A DNA stretch of 11,076 bases from UBA6176 sp041688515 (GCA_041688515.1 JBDNHZ010000275.1:1-11076); one strand, 5' to 3'; positions 1 through 6,355 are shown, counted from the stretch's first letter. The notes: generated by a model from the letters alone, not told the origin. Program-made: numbers and translations.

Positions 1-342
1 AAGCTGGCGCTGGAGACTGAAGAAGACGCCGCCAAGAAGACCCACATCGGGGTGGATTTCAAACCAGCAGAATCAGTCGGATTTCAGAACGGCGCTGACA
101 GGAAGCTCCCGCCGGCACCGGTAGACAGACGGCCCGGACGACGGGGGAGAAAAGCGCCAGCAACGCCGAAGCGATGGTCAACCACACCCGGCTCAAGCGC
201 ACTCGCTGGCCGACGGGGTTCCAGGTTCGAGAGGTCTTCATGGGAGGGTCTGCCTGACCTCGGCGGCCAACCCCAACAACGCGGTCGGTGGAAAGTCCGG
301 AAGGATCAGGCTCAAAAGCGTTCCTGCGCCCCGGGACTTTGA
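1..342 (+). CDS. Unrecognised open frame, 5' end outside window (doubtful)
   Basis: Frame 1 is open from the left edge to a TGA at 340-342, about 113 codons. The first 20 or so codons (KLALETEEDAAKKTHIGVDF) mix acidic and basic residues and mostly end in G or C, as in the window's real genes. After about codon 25 the GC bias at third positions fades and the product becomes rich in Arg, Pro and Gly. This looks like a genuine C-terminus followed by decayed or noncoding sequence, perhaps through a frameshift. I recognise no family. The opposite strand has a competing 60-codon frame (59-241) with a signal-like hydrophobic segment, VWLTIASALLALFSPVVRA; at most one of the two is real. No RNA gene could be supported in 1-440. 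Confidence 0.22.
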   Translation, partial: KLALETEEDAAKKTHIGVDFKPAESVGFQNGADRKLPPAPVDRRPGRRGRKAPATPKRWSTTPGSSALAGRRGSRFERSSWEGLPDLGGQPQQRGRWKVRKDQAQKRSCAPGL

Positions 343-440
343 CAACCGGCAATTCCCGGCACGAATTCCCCGGCTTTTTCAACGGGGCCTCGTCCGCCAA
401 GCGGCCGGGGGCGGCAGCGCTTCCGGAATAAAAGTGGGAA

Positions 441-517
441 TGGTGCGCCCGATTGGATTCGAACCAATGACCGTCCGCTTAGAAGGCGGATGCTCTCTCC
501 AACTGAGCTACGGGCGC
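441..517 (-). tRNA. trnR: tRNA-Arg (anticodon TCT), CCA end encoded
   Basis: Read on the minus strand, a complete 77-nt cloverleaf is visible. The acceptor stem GCGCCCG pairs perfectly with CGGGCGC, followed by discriminator A and a templated CCA (441-443). The 17-nt D arm is closed by GCTC/GAGC. The anticodon stem TCCGC/GCGGA encloses loop CTTCTAA, giving anticodon TCT, which reads AGA. The variable loop has 5 nt, and the T arm ATTGG/CCAAT encloses TTCGAAT. All positions are standard, so the gene should be functional. Its 5' side faces the vapBC patch, and a decayed copy of its 5' half lies at 1814-1852. Confidence 0.97.
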
Positions 518-868
518 AAACCACTGCTATTGAGACACTCGGTCACTGCACAAAACCATTGATACCATTGGTGAAGTGCGGCCCGACTGGAGGAGATTAC
601 GCGCGCTTTCGCGTAGGCGGCAAGCTTGCTTGGCTCTACCTCAAGACCACAAAGCAATCGGTAACAGTACTTAGCTTGGGAGAACTTGGATCACAACCGG
701 GCCATCGGACCCCGGACAAAGACCGACGGCCCTGAATGGGGGAAACGCATGGCATCGAGTTCTCCCTCCGTGGTCAACCACGCCGTCGGAGTTTGCGATG
801 GCGCTCGTTGCCGCCGACAACCTGTCTGCCTCCGGTCGCTTTGTTCAGGAATTGACGGGGTGGACGTC
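518..868. other. Noncoding spacer between tRNA-Arg and vapC
   Basis: No gene is supported in these 351 bases. The first 180 or so bases look less GC-rich than the rest of the window, as expected for a tRNA upstream region or acquired DNA. The open frames that cross it start inside the tRNA or mirror vapC. Small symmetries are present: stem TACGCG/CGCGTA at 598-615, palindrome GCAAGCTTGC at 620-629, and CGTGG/CCACG at 771-784. None carries a T-run or a recognisable motif. Confidence 0.5.
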
Positions 869-1318
869 TCATGGGTTCAGCAGCAGCAAATCCAGCCCCT
901 GCGTTTCGTAGTTCTTGAAATCGTGATCGAGGGTCACCAACCGCAGCCTGCCAGAGAGGGCGAAGGCGGCGAGATAAGCATCCATCCAGACTTTTGGGGA
1001 AGCGGTATTCAGAGAGGCCAAACGATGCCAGAGAGCCATCACTCCCGGGTGTTCCTTTCGTTCACAAACCTGTGGCAGGGCAAGCAATGCTTCCAGGACC
1101 ACCAAGGCATCGTGATTGGTCATGGCATCTGCGCCGTAGGTCTTCACGAATGCCGGGGTGGAAACCAGACGCAGGAAGCTCTGATGCGTGGAGCGACAAA
1201 AGACTGCCGGATGCGCGGACGTACTCCCCTGCAAGGCTTGCTGAGCCTCACGGTGAAAAGCGTGGGTGGTGAAGACCGCCGCGATCCAGACGTTCGTGTC
1301 AAAGAGTGATCCCGGCAC
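869..1318 (-). CDS. vapC: VapC-type PIN-domain toxin (ribonuclease)
   Basis: This 149-residue protein is a complete PIN domain of normal VapC length. The family consists of Mg-dependent RNases that cut tRNA, rRNA or mRNA and are held inactive by the antitoxin. Visible landmarks are LFDTNVWIAA near the N-terminus with the first metal-binding Asp at residue 7, then STHQSFLRLV at 43-52, where many relatives of this TA-linked subgroup also carry 'Q.FLRL'. WMDAYLAAFA follows at 111-120 with Asp113, and LVTLDHDF at 128-134 with Asp131 and Asp133. The start is GTG at 1316-1318, inside the end of the antitoxin gene. The two genes overlap by 20 bp out of frame, the usual sign of translational coupling in these modules. 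The RNA target cannot be told from sequence. Confidence 0.87.
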   Translation of the reverse strand: MPGSLFDTNVWIAAVFTTHAFHREAQQALQGSTSAHPAVFCRSTHQSFLRLVSTPAFVKTYGADAMTNHDALVVLEALLALPQVCERKEHPGVMALWHRLASLNTASPKVWMDAYLAAFALSGRLRLVTLDHDFKNYETQGLDLLLLNP

Positions 1319-1604
1319 GCTGCATGTCCTCCCTTAGTTGGGCTTCCTGTTCGAGTTTGAGCAGTTCCTCCACGCTCATCCGAGTGGCCGGGGCGTTGGG
1401 CGCGCAGCGAATCACCGGGAGGCCGTGCGCACCGATTATCACCATGGCGCTGGTCGCCGGCTTTTTCGCACCTCCGCGAGGGGTCAGGCCGAGCCCTTGG
1501 CTTAGATACTCGGCCACCAGATCTTTCACGGTTCGCCCTTGCACGACCGCGCGCAATTTGACTTCCCGGATCAGTTCATCCGGCAAATCCATCGTTGTTT
1601 TCAT
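1299..1604 (-). CDS. vapB: VapB-type antitoxin
   Basis: This 101-residue protein precedes and overlaps the PIN toxin. Its N-terminus, MKTTMDLPDELIREVKLRAV, followed by GRTVKDLVAEYLSQGL, matches the ribbon-helix-helix style of VapB antitoxins: a short beta strand, then two helices that dimerise and bind operator DNA. The C-terminal third (MSVEELLKLEQEAQLREDMQ, 76-95) is charged and helical, as expected for the toxin-wrapping tail. Cognate antitoxins normally repress their own promoter. A near-palindrome with core CCGATCGG at about 1661-1674 lies 60 bp upstream and could be an operator, but this is only a guess. The start is ATG at 1602-1604, directly behind an 8-bp tandem repeat whose GGGAAG may serve as a weak ribosome-binding site. 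Confidence 0.78.
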   Translation of the reverse strand: MKTTMDLPDELIREVKLRAVVQGRTVKDLVAEYLSQGLGLTPRGGAKKPATSAMVIIGAHGLPVIRCAPNAPATRMSVEELLKLEQEAQLREDMQRAGITL

Positions 1605-1610
1605 ATCGCC

Positions 1611-1631
1611 AGCTTCCCAGCTTCCCAGCTT
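1611..1631. repeat. 8-bp tandem repeat just upstream of vapB
   Basis: AGCTTCCC occurs twice head to tail, followed by AGCTT (2.6 copies). It ends seven bases upstream of the vapB start, so it lies in the 5' leader of the toxin-antitoxin mRNA. Slippage here would change leader length and the spacing of any ribosome-binding site. Confidence 0.9.
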
Positions 1632-1775
1632 GTCGTCAATTGAGGCATCACTTCGTCAGCCCTCCGATCGGGAGAGGAGACGGCTTGTTTGTCACGGGGC
1701 GGTCGAAAACCAGCCACTGAAGGGCGCCTCTGTTCAAGCGAGGGACGATCCGGGCACCGTGAAGCCCTGTGCAAG

Positions 1776-1799
1776 GACGGCAATCGCGACGGCAATCGC
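1776..1799. repeat. 12-bp tandem repeat (2 copies)
   Basis: GACGGCAATCGC occurs at 1776-1787 and again at 1788-1799 with no mismatch. It lies 14 bp to the left of the tRNA-Arg remnant. The stretch 1605-1916 holds no gene; its content is this repeat, the vapB leader repeat and the tRNA remnant. Confidence 0.9.
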
Positions 1800-1813
1800 G
1801 AAAGAGTCGGCCG

Positions 1814-1852
1814 TTGGAAGGCGGATGCTCGATCCAGCTTTGCTACGGGCGC
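1814..1852 (-). pseudogene. Decayed tRNA-Arg 5' half
   Basis: The minus strand reads GCGCCCGTAGC, then a D-arm-like segment, then GAGCATCCGCCTTCCAA. Aligned without gaps to nucleotides 1-39 of the intact tRNA-Arg at 441-517, it matches at 33 of 39 positions. Five mismatches fall in the D arm and break the GCTC/GAGC stem; the sixth changes anticodon TCT to TCC. Similarity stops in the anticodon arm, and no T arm or 3' acceptor strand follows, so it cannot be a functional tRNA. It has the same orientation as the intact gene and lies on its 5' side. It may be a displaced half-site from an integration event or a dispersed tRNA-derived repeat. Confidence 0.8.
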
Positions 1853-1916
1853 CGAAGGACCCCGACTGTCCAGGCGGGGCACACGCCCCGGGCAATCCCG
1901 TTCCCCGAAGACGGCA

Positions 1917-2132
1917 TCAAACCGAAGGGATCAGGTGGGAAGCCCTCGGGCCGCCGGGGATGAGGGAGGCGTCCATGCCGGCATCGAACGTGGCGATGCG
2001 GCCCCCGTGCTTCACAGCGAGCGCGAGAAGGTAGATATCGGTGAGGTACCTGGAAGCGGGGAGACCGGGAAAGACGCGGGAGTCTGAGAACGAAAGGTCA
2101 TCGGGCCAGAACGGGTGGCCGGTGGTCTTCAT
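1917..2132 (-). pseudogene. Truncated PIN-domain (VapC-type) toxin, C-terminal half
   Basis: The 71-codon frame contains the C-terminal half of a PIN toxin. HPFWPDDLSF is followed by SRYLTDIYLLALAVKHGG and RIATFD. These retain the third and fourth acidic positions (Asp32 and Asp50 here). The N-terminal strand with the first catalytic Asp and the following Glu/Gln helix are absent, and the upstream in-frame sequence reaches a stop within about 10 codons without PIN similarity. It should be catalytically dead. The frame opens with MKTTG, which resembles the MKTT that starts the nearby VapB; an internal deletion may have joined an antitoxin start to a toxin tail. No intact cognate antitoxin accompanies it. 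Confidence 0.72.
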
Positions 2133-2325
2133 AGATGGGTGACGATATGGTTTTACGTTTCAGGGTAAAGGTTCCGGGGTTCACAGAGGAAGCAAGAGAG
2201 GGGAAGGACCGAATCGCTCTCCGCGGGCATTGGGCGAAAGACCCTCGCCTTTTGCCTCTCCGGCCGGCGGGCTTTCCACTGGTGGAATCCGGCGACCAAA
2301 CCTACGGTGCCGGTCCGTGTCTCCC

Positions 2326-2964
2326 CGTTTACGACCGCTGTGGTTCGCGCTGGCCGGCCTGGTGGCAGCCTGGTTGTTCGCGCTCGCCGGATTCGCCGTC
2401 GTGCGTCATCTGAAGCCCACGCCCGACAAGGTCCGCGCGCTGCTCCAGTCCACGGACCTCTCCAAGCTCTCCCCCGAGGAACGACGTCGGGTGCTTCGAC
2501 AACTGGCCGACATGCTCAACCGGCTCAAGCCGGACGATCGCCGGGAAGCGCGCATGGCGTCCGAATGGCGGGGATGGCTTCAGCAGATGACCGAGGCGGA
2601 GAAGGCGGAGTTGCTGGATCTCACGCTTCCCACCGGCATCACCCAGATGATGTCCGCCTTTGAACAGATGCCAGAAGCGCAGCGACGTCGCACGCTGGAG
2701 GATTCGCTTCGACGCCTCCGTGAGGCCCGCTTGCAGACCGAGGGTCCGGGCGAAGCCGGTGGCACGGGCGGTGCCGGGGAGGATCCCTTCGCCAGCCTTC
2801 CGCCCGAGGCCCGCGAGCGTCTGGTTTCCAAGGGGCTGAAGACCTTCATGGATGAAGGTTCGGCCGACACCAAGGCCCAACTCCAACCGTTGGTGGAAGA
2901 ACTCCAGCGATCGATGGAAACGGGCGGCGGCTTCCGTCGACGCCGTCCGGGTGGTCCCCGATGA
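2326..2964 (+). CDS. Membrane-anchored helical hypothetical protein
   Basis: With the GTG start at 2326 the product has 212 residues: VSPRLRP, one hydrophobic segment at about 8-29 (LWFALAGLVAAWLFALAGFA), then a long soluble charged part. The TTG at 2230 would add 32 Ser/Gly/Arg-rich residues before the membrane segment, so I prefer 2326, although neither start has a clear Shine-Dalgarno. The soluble part is mostly helical and rich in Glu, Arg and Leu (for example LSPEERRRVLRQLADMLNRL), with a Gly-rich hinge near 140-150 (GGTGGAG) and a basic tail RRRRPGGPR. The N-in topology and a periplasmic soluble part are inferred. No enzyme motif is visible. Its stop overlaps the pseudopilin start, so the two are probably translated together. 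Confidence 0.7.
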   Translation, partial: RLRPLWFALAGLVAAWLFALAGFAVVRHLKPTPDKVRALLQSTDLSKLSPEERRRVLRQLADMLNRLKPDDRREARMASEWRGWLQQMTEAEKAELLDLTLPTGITQMMSAFEQMPEAQRRRTLEDSLRRLREARLQTEGPGEAGGTGGAGEDPFASLPPEARERLVSKGLKTFMDEGSADTKAQLQPLVEELQRSMETGGGFRRRRPGGPR

Positions 2965-3527
2965 ACAGCGTCCTCTCCCATTGCCGTCGGGCGGCCTTCA
3001 CGCTGATCGAACTGCTGGTGGTCATCGCCATCGTGGCAATCCTGGCAGGACTGCTCCTTCCCACCCTCGGCAAGGCCACCGCGTCCGCCCGGGCCACCGC
3101 CTGTCTGTCCAACCTGCGTCAGGTCGGGATCGCCCTGCGGTTGTATCTGGACGATCACCACCAGTTGTTTCCCGTCATGGCCAACCGGTCTTCCGACACC
3201 AACGCCGTCGTGACCAATGCGGTCGAACAGGTGCTCGGACCGGGCCTGGGCAACACGAACGTCCTGCGGTGTCCCTCCGATCGTCAGCGGATCTACGAAC
3301 AGACCGGCTCCAGTTACTTCTGGAACTTCCTGCTCAACGGTCAGAGCGCCGAGCATCCCCGGCTCATGGGCCTGGACCTGAAAGCCAACGGAGTGGCGTT
3401 GTTCAGCGACAAGGCCGACTTCCACGCCGCCCGTGGGCCTGGCCGCGGCAAAAACCACCTCTACGCCGATGGCGCCGTGAAGACTTTCTTCACTCTGGAA
3501 ACAGAACCCGTTCCTGGAACGCCGTGA
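2961..3527 (+). CDS. Prepilin-type cleavage/methylation domain protein (pseudopilin-like)
   Basis: This 188-residue protein starts with a short basic leader (MNSVLSHCRRAA) and then FTLIELLVVIAIVAILAGLL, the class III prepilin signal. Cleavage would fall between Ala12 and Phe13, with Glu17 as the conserved Glu5 of the mature protein; Ala replaces the usual Gly at -1. ACLSNLRQVGIALRLYLDDH (47-66) is typical of the H-X9-DG family of pilin-like proteins abundant in Verrucomicrobia and Planctomycetes. The C-terminus carries the matching NHLYADGAVKTFF. Such proteins are processed by a prepilin peptidase encoded elsewhere; their exact role is usually unknown. The ATG overlaps the upstream stop as ATGA, and the ABC ATPase starts 22 bp downstream. 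Confidence 0.9.
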   Translation: MNSVLSHCRRAAFTLIELLVVIAIVAILAGLLLPTLGKATASARATACLSNLRQVGIALRLYLDDHHQLFPVMANRSSDTNAVVTNAVEQVLGPGLGNTNVLRCPSDRQRIYEQTGSSYFWNFLLNGQSAEHPRLMGLDLKANGVALFSDKADFHAARGPGRGKNHLYADGAVKTFFTLETEPVPGTP

Positions 3528-3549
3528 CCTCCGAGTCTTCCTCTCCTCC

Positions 3550-4473
3550 ATGATCACCCTTCATCAACTGACCAAGATCTTCGGGGGACGCACCGCCGTC
3601 GACACGCTCGACCTGTCGGTCCCGCGCGGCGAGATCTTCGGATTGCTCGGCCACAATGGGGCCGGCAAGAGCACCACCATCGGGATGCTCCTCGGCCAGG
3701 TCTGGCCCACCTCCGGCACGGTCAACGTCTGCGGCCATGATGTCACCCGGTCGCGCCACGCCGCCCTCCAGCGGGTGGGAGCGATCTTCGAGACCCCGAT
3801 CTTCTACGATTACCTCAGCGGACGTCGGAACCTGGAGATCCTCTCGACCTATACCGCCCCCACTCCGGCCAAACGCATCCAGGAAGTCGCCGAGTGGGTG
3901 GGTCTGGCCGGGCGCGAGGATTCCAGCGTCCGCACCTATTCCCATGGCATGCGCGCGCGCCTGGCTCTGGCGCAGGCGCTGTTGCCCGGGCCCGAGCTTC
4001 TCATCCTGGATGAACCCACCAACGGACTGGATCCCGAGGGCATCCACGAGATGCGCGAGACCATCCGGAGACTCCATCGCGAACTCGACCTGACGATCCT
4101 CCTTTCCTCGCACCTGCTCAGTGAAGTGGAGCAACTCTGTTCCCGCATCGCGGTGATCCACGGAGGGAAGAAGGTGTTCGACGGCACGCTGGCTGAGACC
4201 CGGCAGGCCCAGGCCCGCGTCACGCTTCAGGTCGATCGCTTCGACGCCGCCGCGAAGCTGCTTCAAGCTGAGGGCTGGATCACGGCGATCGAACCGCCCA
4301 ACGCCGTGCTGCTGGCACCGGAGCGGAACGTCAGCGGGGTCGTTCGACGTCTGGTGGAACTTGGCTTCGAGATTGACGGAATCGTCCGCGAACAACAGAC
4401 CCTCGAATCGTTCTACCTCTCCCTGGTCAAGGCGGCCCGCCTGGATCAGGGCGGCGGAGGGAAGGCACCGTGA
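3550..4473 (+). CDS. ABC transporter ATP-binding protein (ABC-2/CcmA-BcrA type)
   Basis: The 307-residue protein is a full nucleotide-binding domain with a C-terminal extension. Walker A is GHNGAGKST (34-42). The Q-loop region IFETPIFYDYLSGRRNL is of the type seen in drug and bacteriocin exporters. The signature is degenerate (YSHGMRARLA, 130-139). Walker B is ELLILDEP (149-156) with Glu155, the D-loop is NGLDP, and the switch His188 lies in LSSHLLSEVE. The last 90 or so residues form the small domain common in BcrA-like ATPases. It energises export through the ABC-2 permease encoded at 4743-5579. Substrate unknown. The start ATG has no Shine-Dalgarno; a pyrimidine-rich leader (3531-3549) precedes it. 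Confidence 0.93.
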   Translation: MITLHQLTKIFGGRTAVDTLDLSVPRGEIFGLLGHNGAGKSTTIGMLLGQVWPTSGTVNVCGHDVTRSRHAALQRVGAIFETPIFYDYLSGRRNLEILSTYTAPTPAKRIQEVAEWVGLAGREDSSVRTYSHGMRARLALAQALLPGPELLILDEPTNGLDPEGIHEMRETIRRLHRELDLTILLSSHLLSEVEQLCSRIAVIHGGKKVFDGTLAETRQAQARVTLQVDRFDAAAKLLQAEGWITAIEPPNAVLLAPERNVSGVVRRLVELGFEIDGIVREQQTLESFYLSLVKAARLDQGGGGKAP

Positions 4474-4537
4474 CCCCGGCACGCTGCCAGGCCCGGGGCC
4501 GCTGGCGTCCTCGCCCGCCTCGAACCCACAAACCCTC

Positions 4538-4608
4538 TGGAGGAACGAGTTCTCCGAGTCCGTACTCCCGCGCTCTCGAGTTTCGGACTCGCGGAGCTCG
4601 TCCCTCCA
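4538..4608. repeat. Large imperfect palindrome (REP/MITE-like) in ATPase-permease gap
   Basis: The left arm 4538-4562 begins TGGAGGAACGAG and the right arm 4584-4608 ends CTCGTCCCTCCA. The 25-nt arms are complementary at 21 positions around a 21-nt loop, and the loop holds an inner stem ACTC/GAGT (4564-4567 with 4578-4581). Transcribed, it would form a stable hairpin. It has no T-run on either side. The surrounding 4474-4742 holds no gene. From memory, spacers of this kind with 'gacgagctccgcgagtcc' arms recur in verrucomicrobial genomes; I could not check this. Confidence 0.85.
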
Positions 4609-4634
4609 AGGACTTGTCCCTCCCTCGAAACTCA

Positions 4635-4662
4635 CCCGCCTCTTCCTCCCCGCCTCTTCCTC
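4635..4662. repeat. 14-bp tandem repeat in a pyrimidine tract
   Basis: CCCGCCTCTTCCTC occurs at 4635-4648 and 4649-4662, followed by a degenerate partial copy. It sits in a C/T-rich stretch (about 4613-4672) between the large palindrome and the permease gene, on the coding strand of the mRNA leader. Confidence 0.9.
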
Positions 4663-4742
4663 CCTGCCTCCCGAGCGGCCGAGGACGGCCGCAGCCCCAG
4701 GCGTGCGTGTCGGCGTCCTAATTCTCGACTCCCCCATTCCCC

Positions 4743-5579
4743 ATGCTCCTTCTCCAACTCCGCAATGAACTGTGGAAGCTCTTCGGCAAGAAGCGGACCT
4801 ACATCGGGTTTGCCATGTTCCTGCTGGCCCAGGTGGTGATCGTGCTGGTGTTCCGCTTTTCGCGGGCGTCGGCCGACATGGGCCGCATGCTGGAGAGCAA
4901 TGGCTATGACATGGCCCGGTTCCTCTCCCCATTGACCGCGGCCACCTTCACCAACTTCTGGCTGGCGATCATCCTGTTGCCTTTGTTCGGAGCGCTGGTC
5001 GGAGGCGACCTCGTGGCCAAGGAAGCCGAGGACGGAACCCTGCGACTGATCCTGGCCCGGCCCATCTCGCGCCTCCGACTGCTGGCGATCAAATGGATTG
5101 CCGGCGCGATCTTTTCCGCCCTGCTCTGCCTGATGCTGGGGCTGACGGGACTGCTCTTCGGCGTCACCTGTTTCAAGTGGGGTGGCCTCTTCTACTTCTT
5201 TCCGGGGGAATCATTCGCCGTGTTCGAAGCTGGCGAAGGTCTGATCCGGTTCTCCGCCGCCCATGTGTTCATGTCCTTGGCCGCGATGTCGGTGATGGGG
5301 CTCTCCTTCTTCTTCGGGTGTTTCAACGTGAAGCCGGCGGCCGCCACCATCCTGGCCCTGTCGCTGGTGTTTCTGAGCTTCATCATGATGAACATTCCAT
5401 GGTTTGCGGAACTGAAGCCCTGGTTCCTCACCTATCACTTGAACCTCTGGCAACAACTTTACGGCGAACCGATCCAGTGGGGTCGGATTGGCGAGTCCCT
5501 GTTCCTGCTGGTGGGAATGAACGCCACCTTCTTCGCCGGCGGCGTCGCGGTGTTCAGCGTGCGGGATATCAAGTCTTAG
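4743..5579 (+). CDS. ABC-2 family transporter permease
   Basis: The 278-residue integral membrane protein has about six hydrophobic segments, near residues 20-38, 70-88, 115-140, 173-193, 197-216 and 250-272. Between the second and third lies GGDLVAKEAEDGTLRLILAR followed by PISR (88-110), the cytoplasmic 'E-x-E-x-G-T-L' coupling motif of ABC-2 permeases such as NosY and GldF types. It should dimerise and pair with the ATPase encoded at 3550-4473, forming an exporter of unknown substrate in the inner membrane. The ATG at 4743 follows CCCCCATTCCCC, with no Shine-Dalgarno. The 269-bp gap from its ATPase is unusually long for such pairs and is filled by repeats. Its stop lies 35 bp from the stop of the convergent gene. 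Confidence 0.92.
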   Translation: MLLLQLRNELWKLFGKKRTYIGFAMFLLAQVVIVLVFRFSRASADMGRMLESNGYDMARFLSPLTAATFTNFWLAIILLPLFGALVGGDLVAKEAEDGTLRLILARPISRLRLLAIKWIAGAIFSALLCLMLGLTGLLFGVTCFKWGGLFYFFPGESFAVFEAGEGLIRFSAAHVFMSLAAMSVMGLSFFFGCFNVKPAAATILALSLVFLSFIMMNIPWFAELKPWFLTYHLNLWQQLYGEPIQWGRIGESLFLLVGMNATFFAGGVAVFSVRDIKS

Positions 5580-5614
5580 GCCGGCCGCGGCCCCAGGCGA
5601 TTCCCGGTTGGGAC

Positions 5615-6355
5615 CTACAGCAACCCCTGGTCGTCCGAGCGGACACTTTCCTGCTGGAGGAGTTCTTCGGTGGCGGTGGCGAGGTCGATTCCCCACTGGC
5701 GGGCAAGGAGGGGGACCCGTTCGGCGTTGGTGTGTTCTGCCGCCAACTCGCCATAGGCCAACGGTTCAACCTCAGCGCCATAATCCCGGCAGCGCAATCC
5801 AAGCAACCGTTCGTCCAGCGTCATCCGTCCTTCGTTCCACTGCGTTTCCCCGGCCCAGACGTAGCCCCGGAGCACCCGACCATCCCGCAACCGAGCCCAC
5901 CCGTGAAACCCGAGCACCCGATCCGAGGTGAAGAACTGCACTTCGCCGGTCTCACGGCTGAGGTCGACGAGGAACCGGTACAACTGATCGACGTCGACCT
6001 CGGGATCCGGGAGCGCACCCCCGATGACCAGGGTCCACCCGTCCACCGGGGCGGAGAGGAACAACGATCGTTCCTGGGCTCGGGCCATGGCCTCGGACCA
6101 GGTCGGACCACTCCCACGGAGGGCCAAGGCACCGCGAAGGTGGGCGGTATTGGACGAGCGGATGGCCAGCCAGCGCTGGGGAAGGGGAAAGGGAATCAGG
6201 CGGCGTCGGGCAGAAGTGGCCTGACTGAGGGGATCGACCATCCGGTTCTGGCGACGCCATTGCCGCAAATGACGCCGGTGCATCACCATCATCAATACGG
6301 CTCCAATCAGCACGAAGCCGAACGAGGCCAGAAGCACGAGGATCACACGGGTCAC
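5615..6355 (-). CDS. Conserved membrane-anchored hypothetical protein
   Basis: Starting at GTG 6353-6355 the product has 246 residues; GGGGAAAG lies a few bases upstream, which decides this start over a 56-residue upstream extension made of repeat-derived sequence. Residues 1-25 form one membrane segment (VILVLLASFGFVLIGAVLMM), then a basic stretch HRRHLRQWRRQNR. The soluble domain (about 85-235) has conserved-looking features: LFLSAPVDGWTLVIGGALPD, then DVDQLYRFLVDLSRETGEVQ, FFTSDRVLGFHGWARLRDGR and GYVWAGETQWNEGRMT. I recall closely similar hypothetical proteins of this length in other Verrucomicrobia, so I treat it as a real, conserved family without known function. It is convergent with the ABC permease and divergent from the SMP-30 gene. 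Confidence 0.8.
   Translation of the reverse strand: MTRVILVLLASFGFVLIGAVLMMVMHRRHLRQWRRQNRMVDPLSQATSARRRLIPFPLPQRWLAIRSSNTAHLRGALALRGSGPTWSEAMARAQERSLFLSAPVDGWTLVIGGALPDPEVDVDQLYRFLVDLSRETGEVQFFTSDRVLGFHGWARLRDGRVLRGYVWAGETQWNEGRMTLDERLLGLRCRDYGAEVEPLAYGELAAEHTNAERVPLLARQWGIDLATATEELLQQESVRSDDQGLL

Noticed and set aside
291..300. GAAAGTCCGG, resembling the conserved GGAAAGTCCGG of RNase P RNA
   Set aside because: No matching P4 partner strand, no 3' conserved block and no consistent helices around it; a short match is not enough.
312..524. Minus-strand frame giving ARSSVGESIRLLSGRSLVRI
   Set aside because: This is the well-known false translation of a tRNA gene; it covers the tRNA-Arg.
1601..1882. 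Minus-strand frame giving APVAKLDRASAF
   Set aside because: This is the tRNA-type false translation of the tRNA remnant; it overlaps the vapB start and contains tandem repeats.
2233..2253. Stem GGCGA/TCGCC followed by TTTT as a terminator
   Set aside because: Only five base pairs and four T residues, and it has no convincing plus-strand gene ahead of it to terminate.
2230..2325. TTG start at 2230 for the helical membrane protein
   Set aside because: It would place 32 low-complexity residues before the membrane segment and has no ribosome site; GTG at 2326 gives a more usual N-terminal anchor, though this remains uncertain.
3490..4932. A 480-codon minus-strand frame opposite the ABC ATPase
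   Set aside because: The plus strand encodes a full ABC ATPase with all motifs; the antisense product is low-complexity and crosses the palindrome and spacer.
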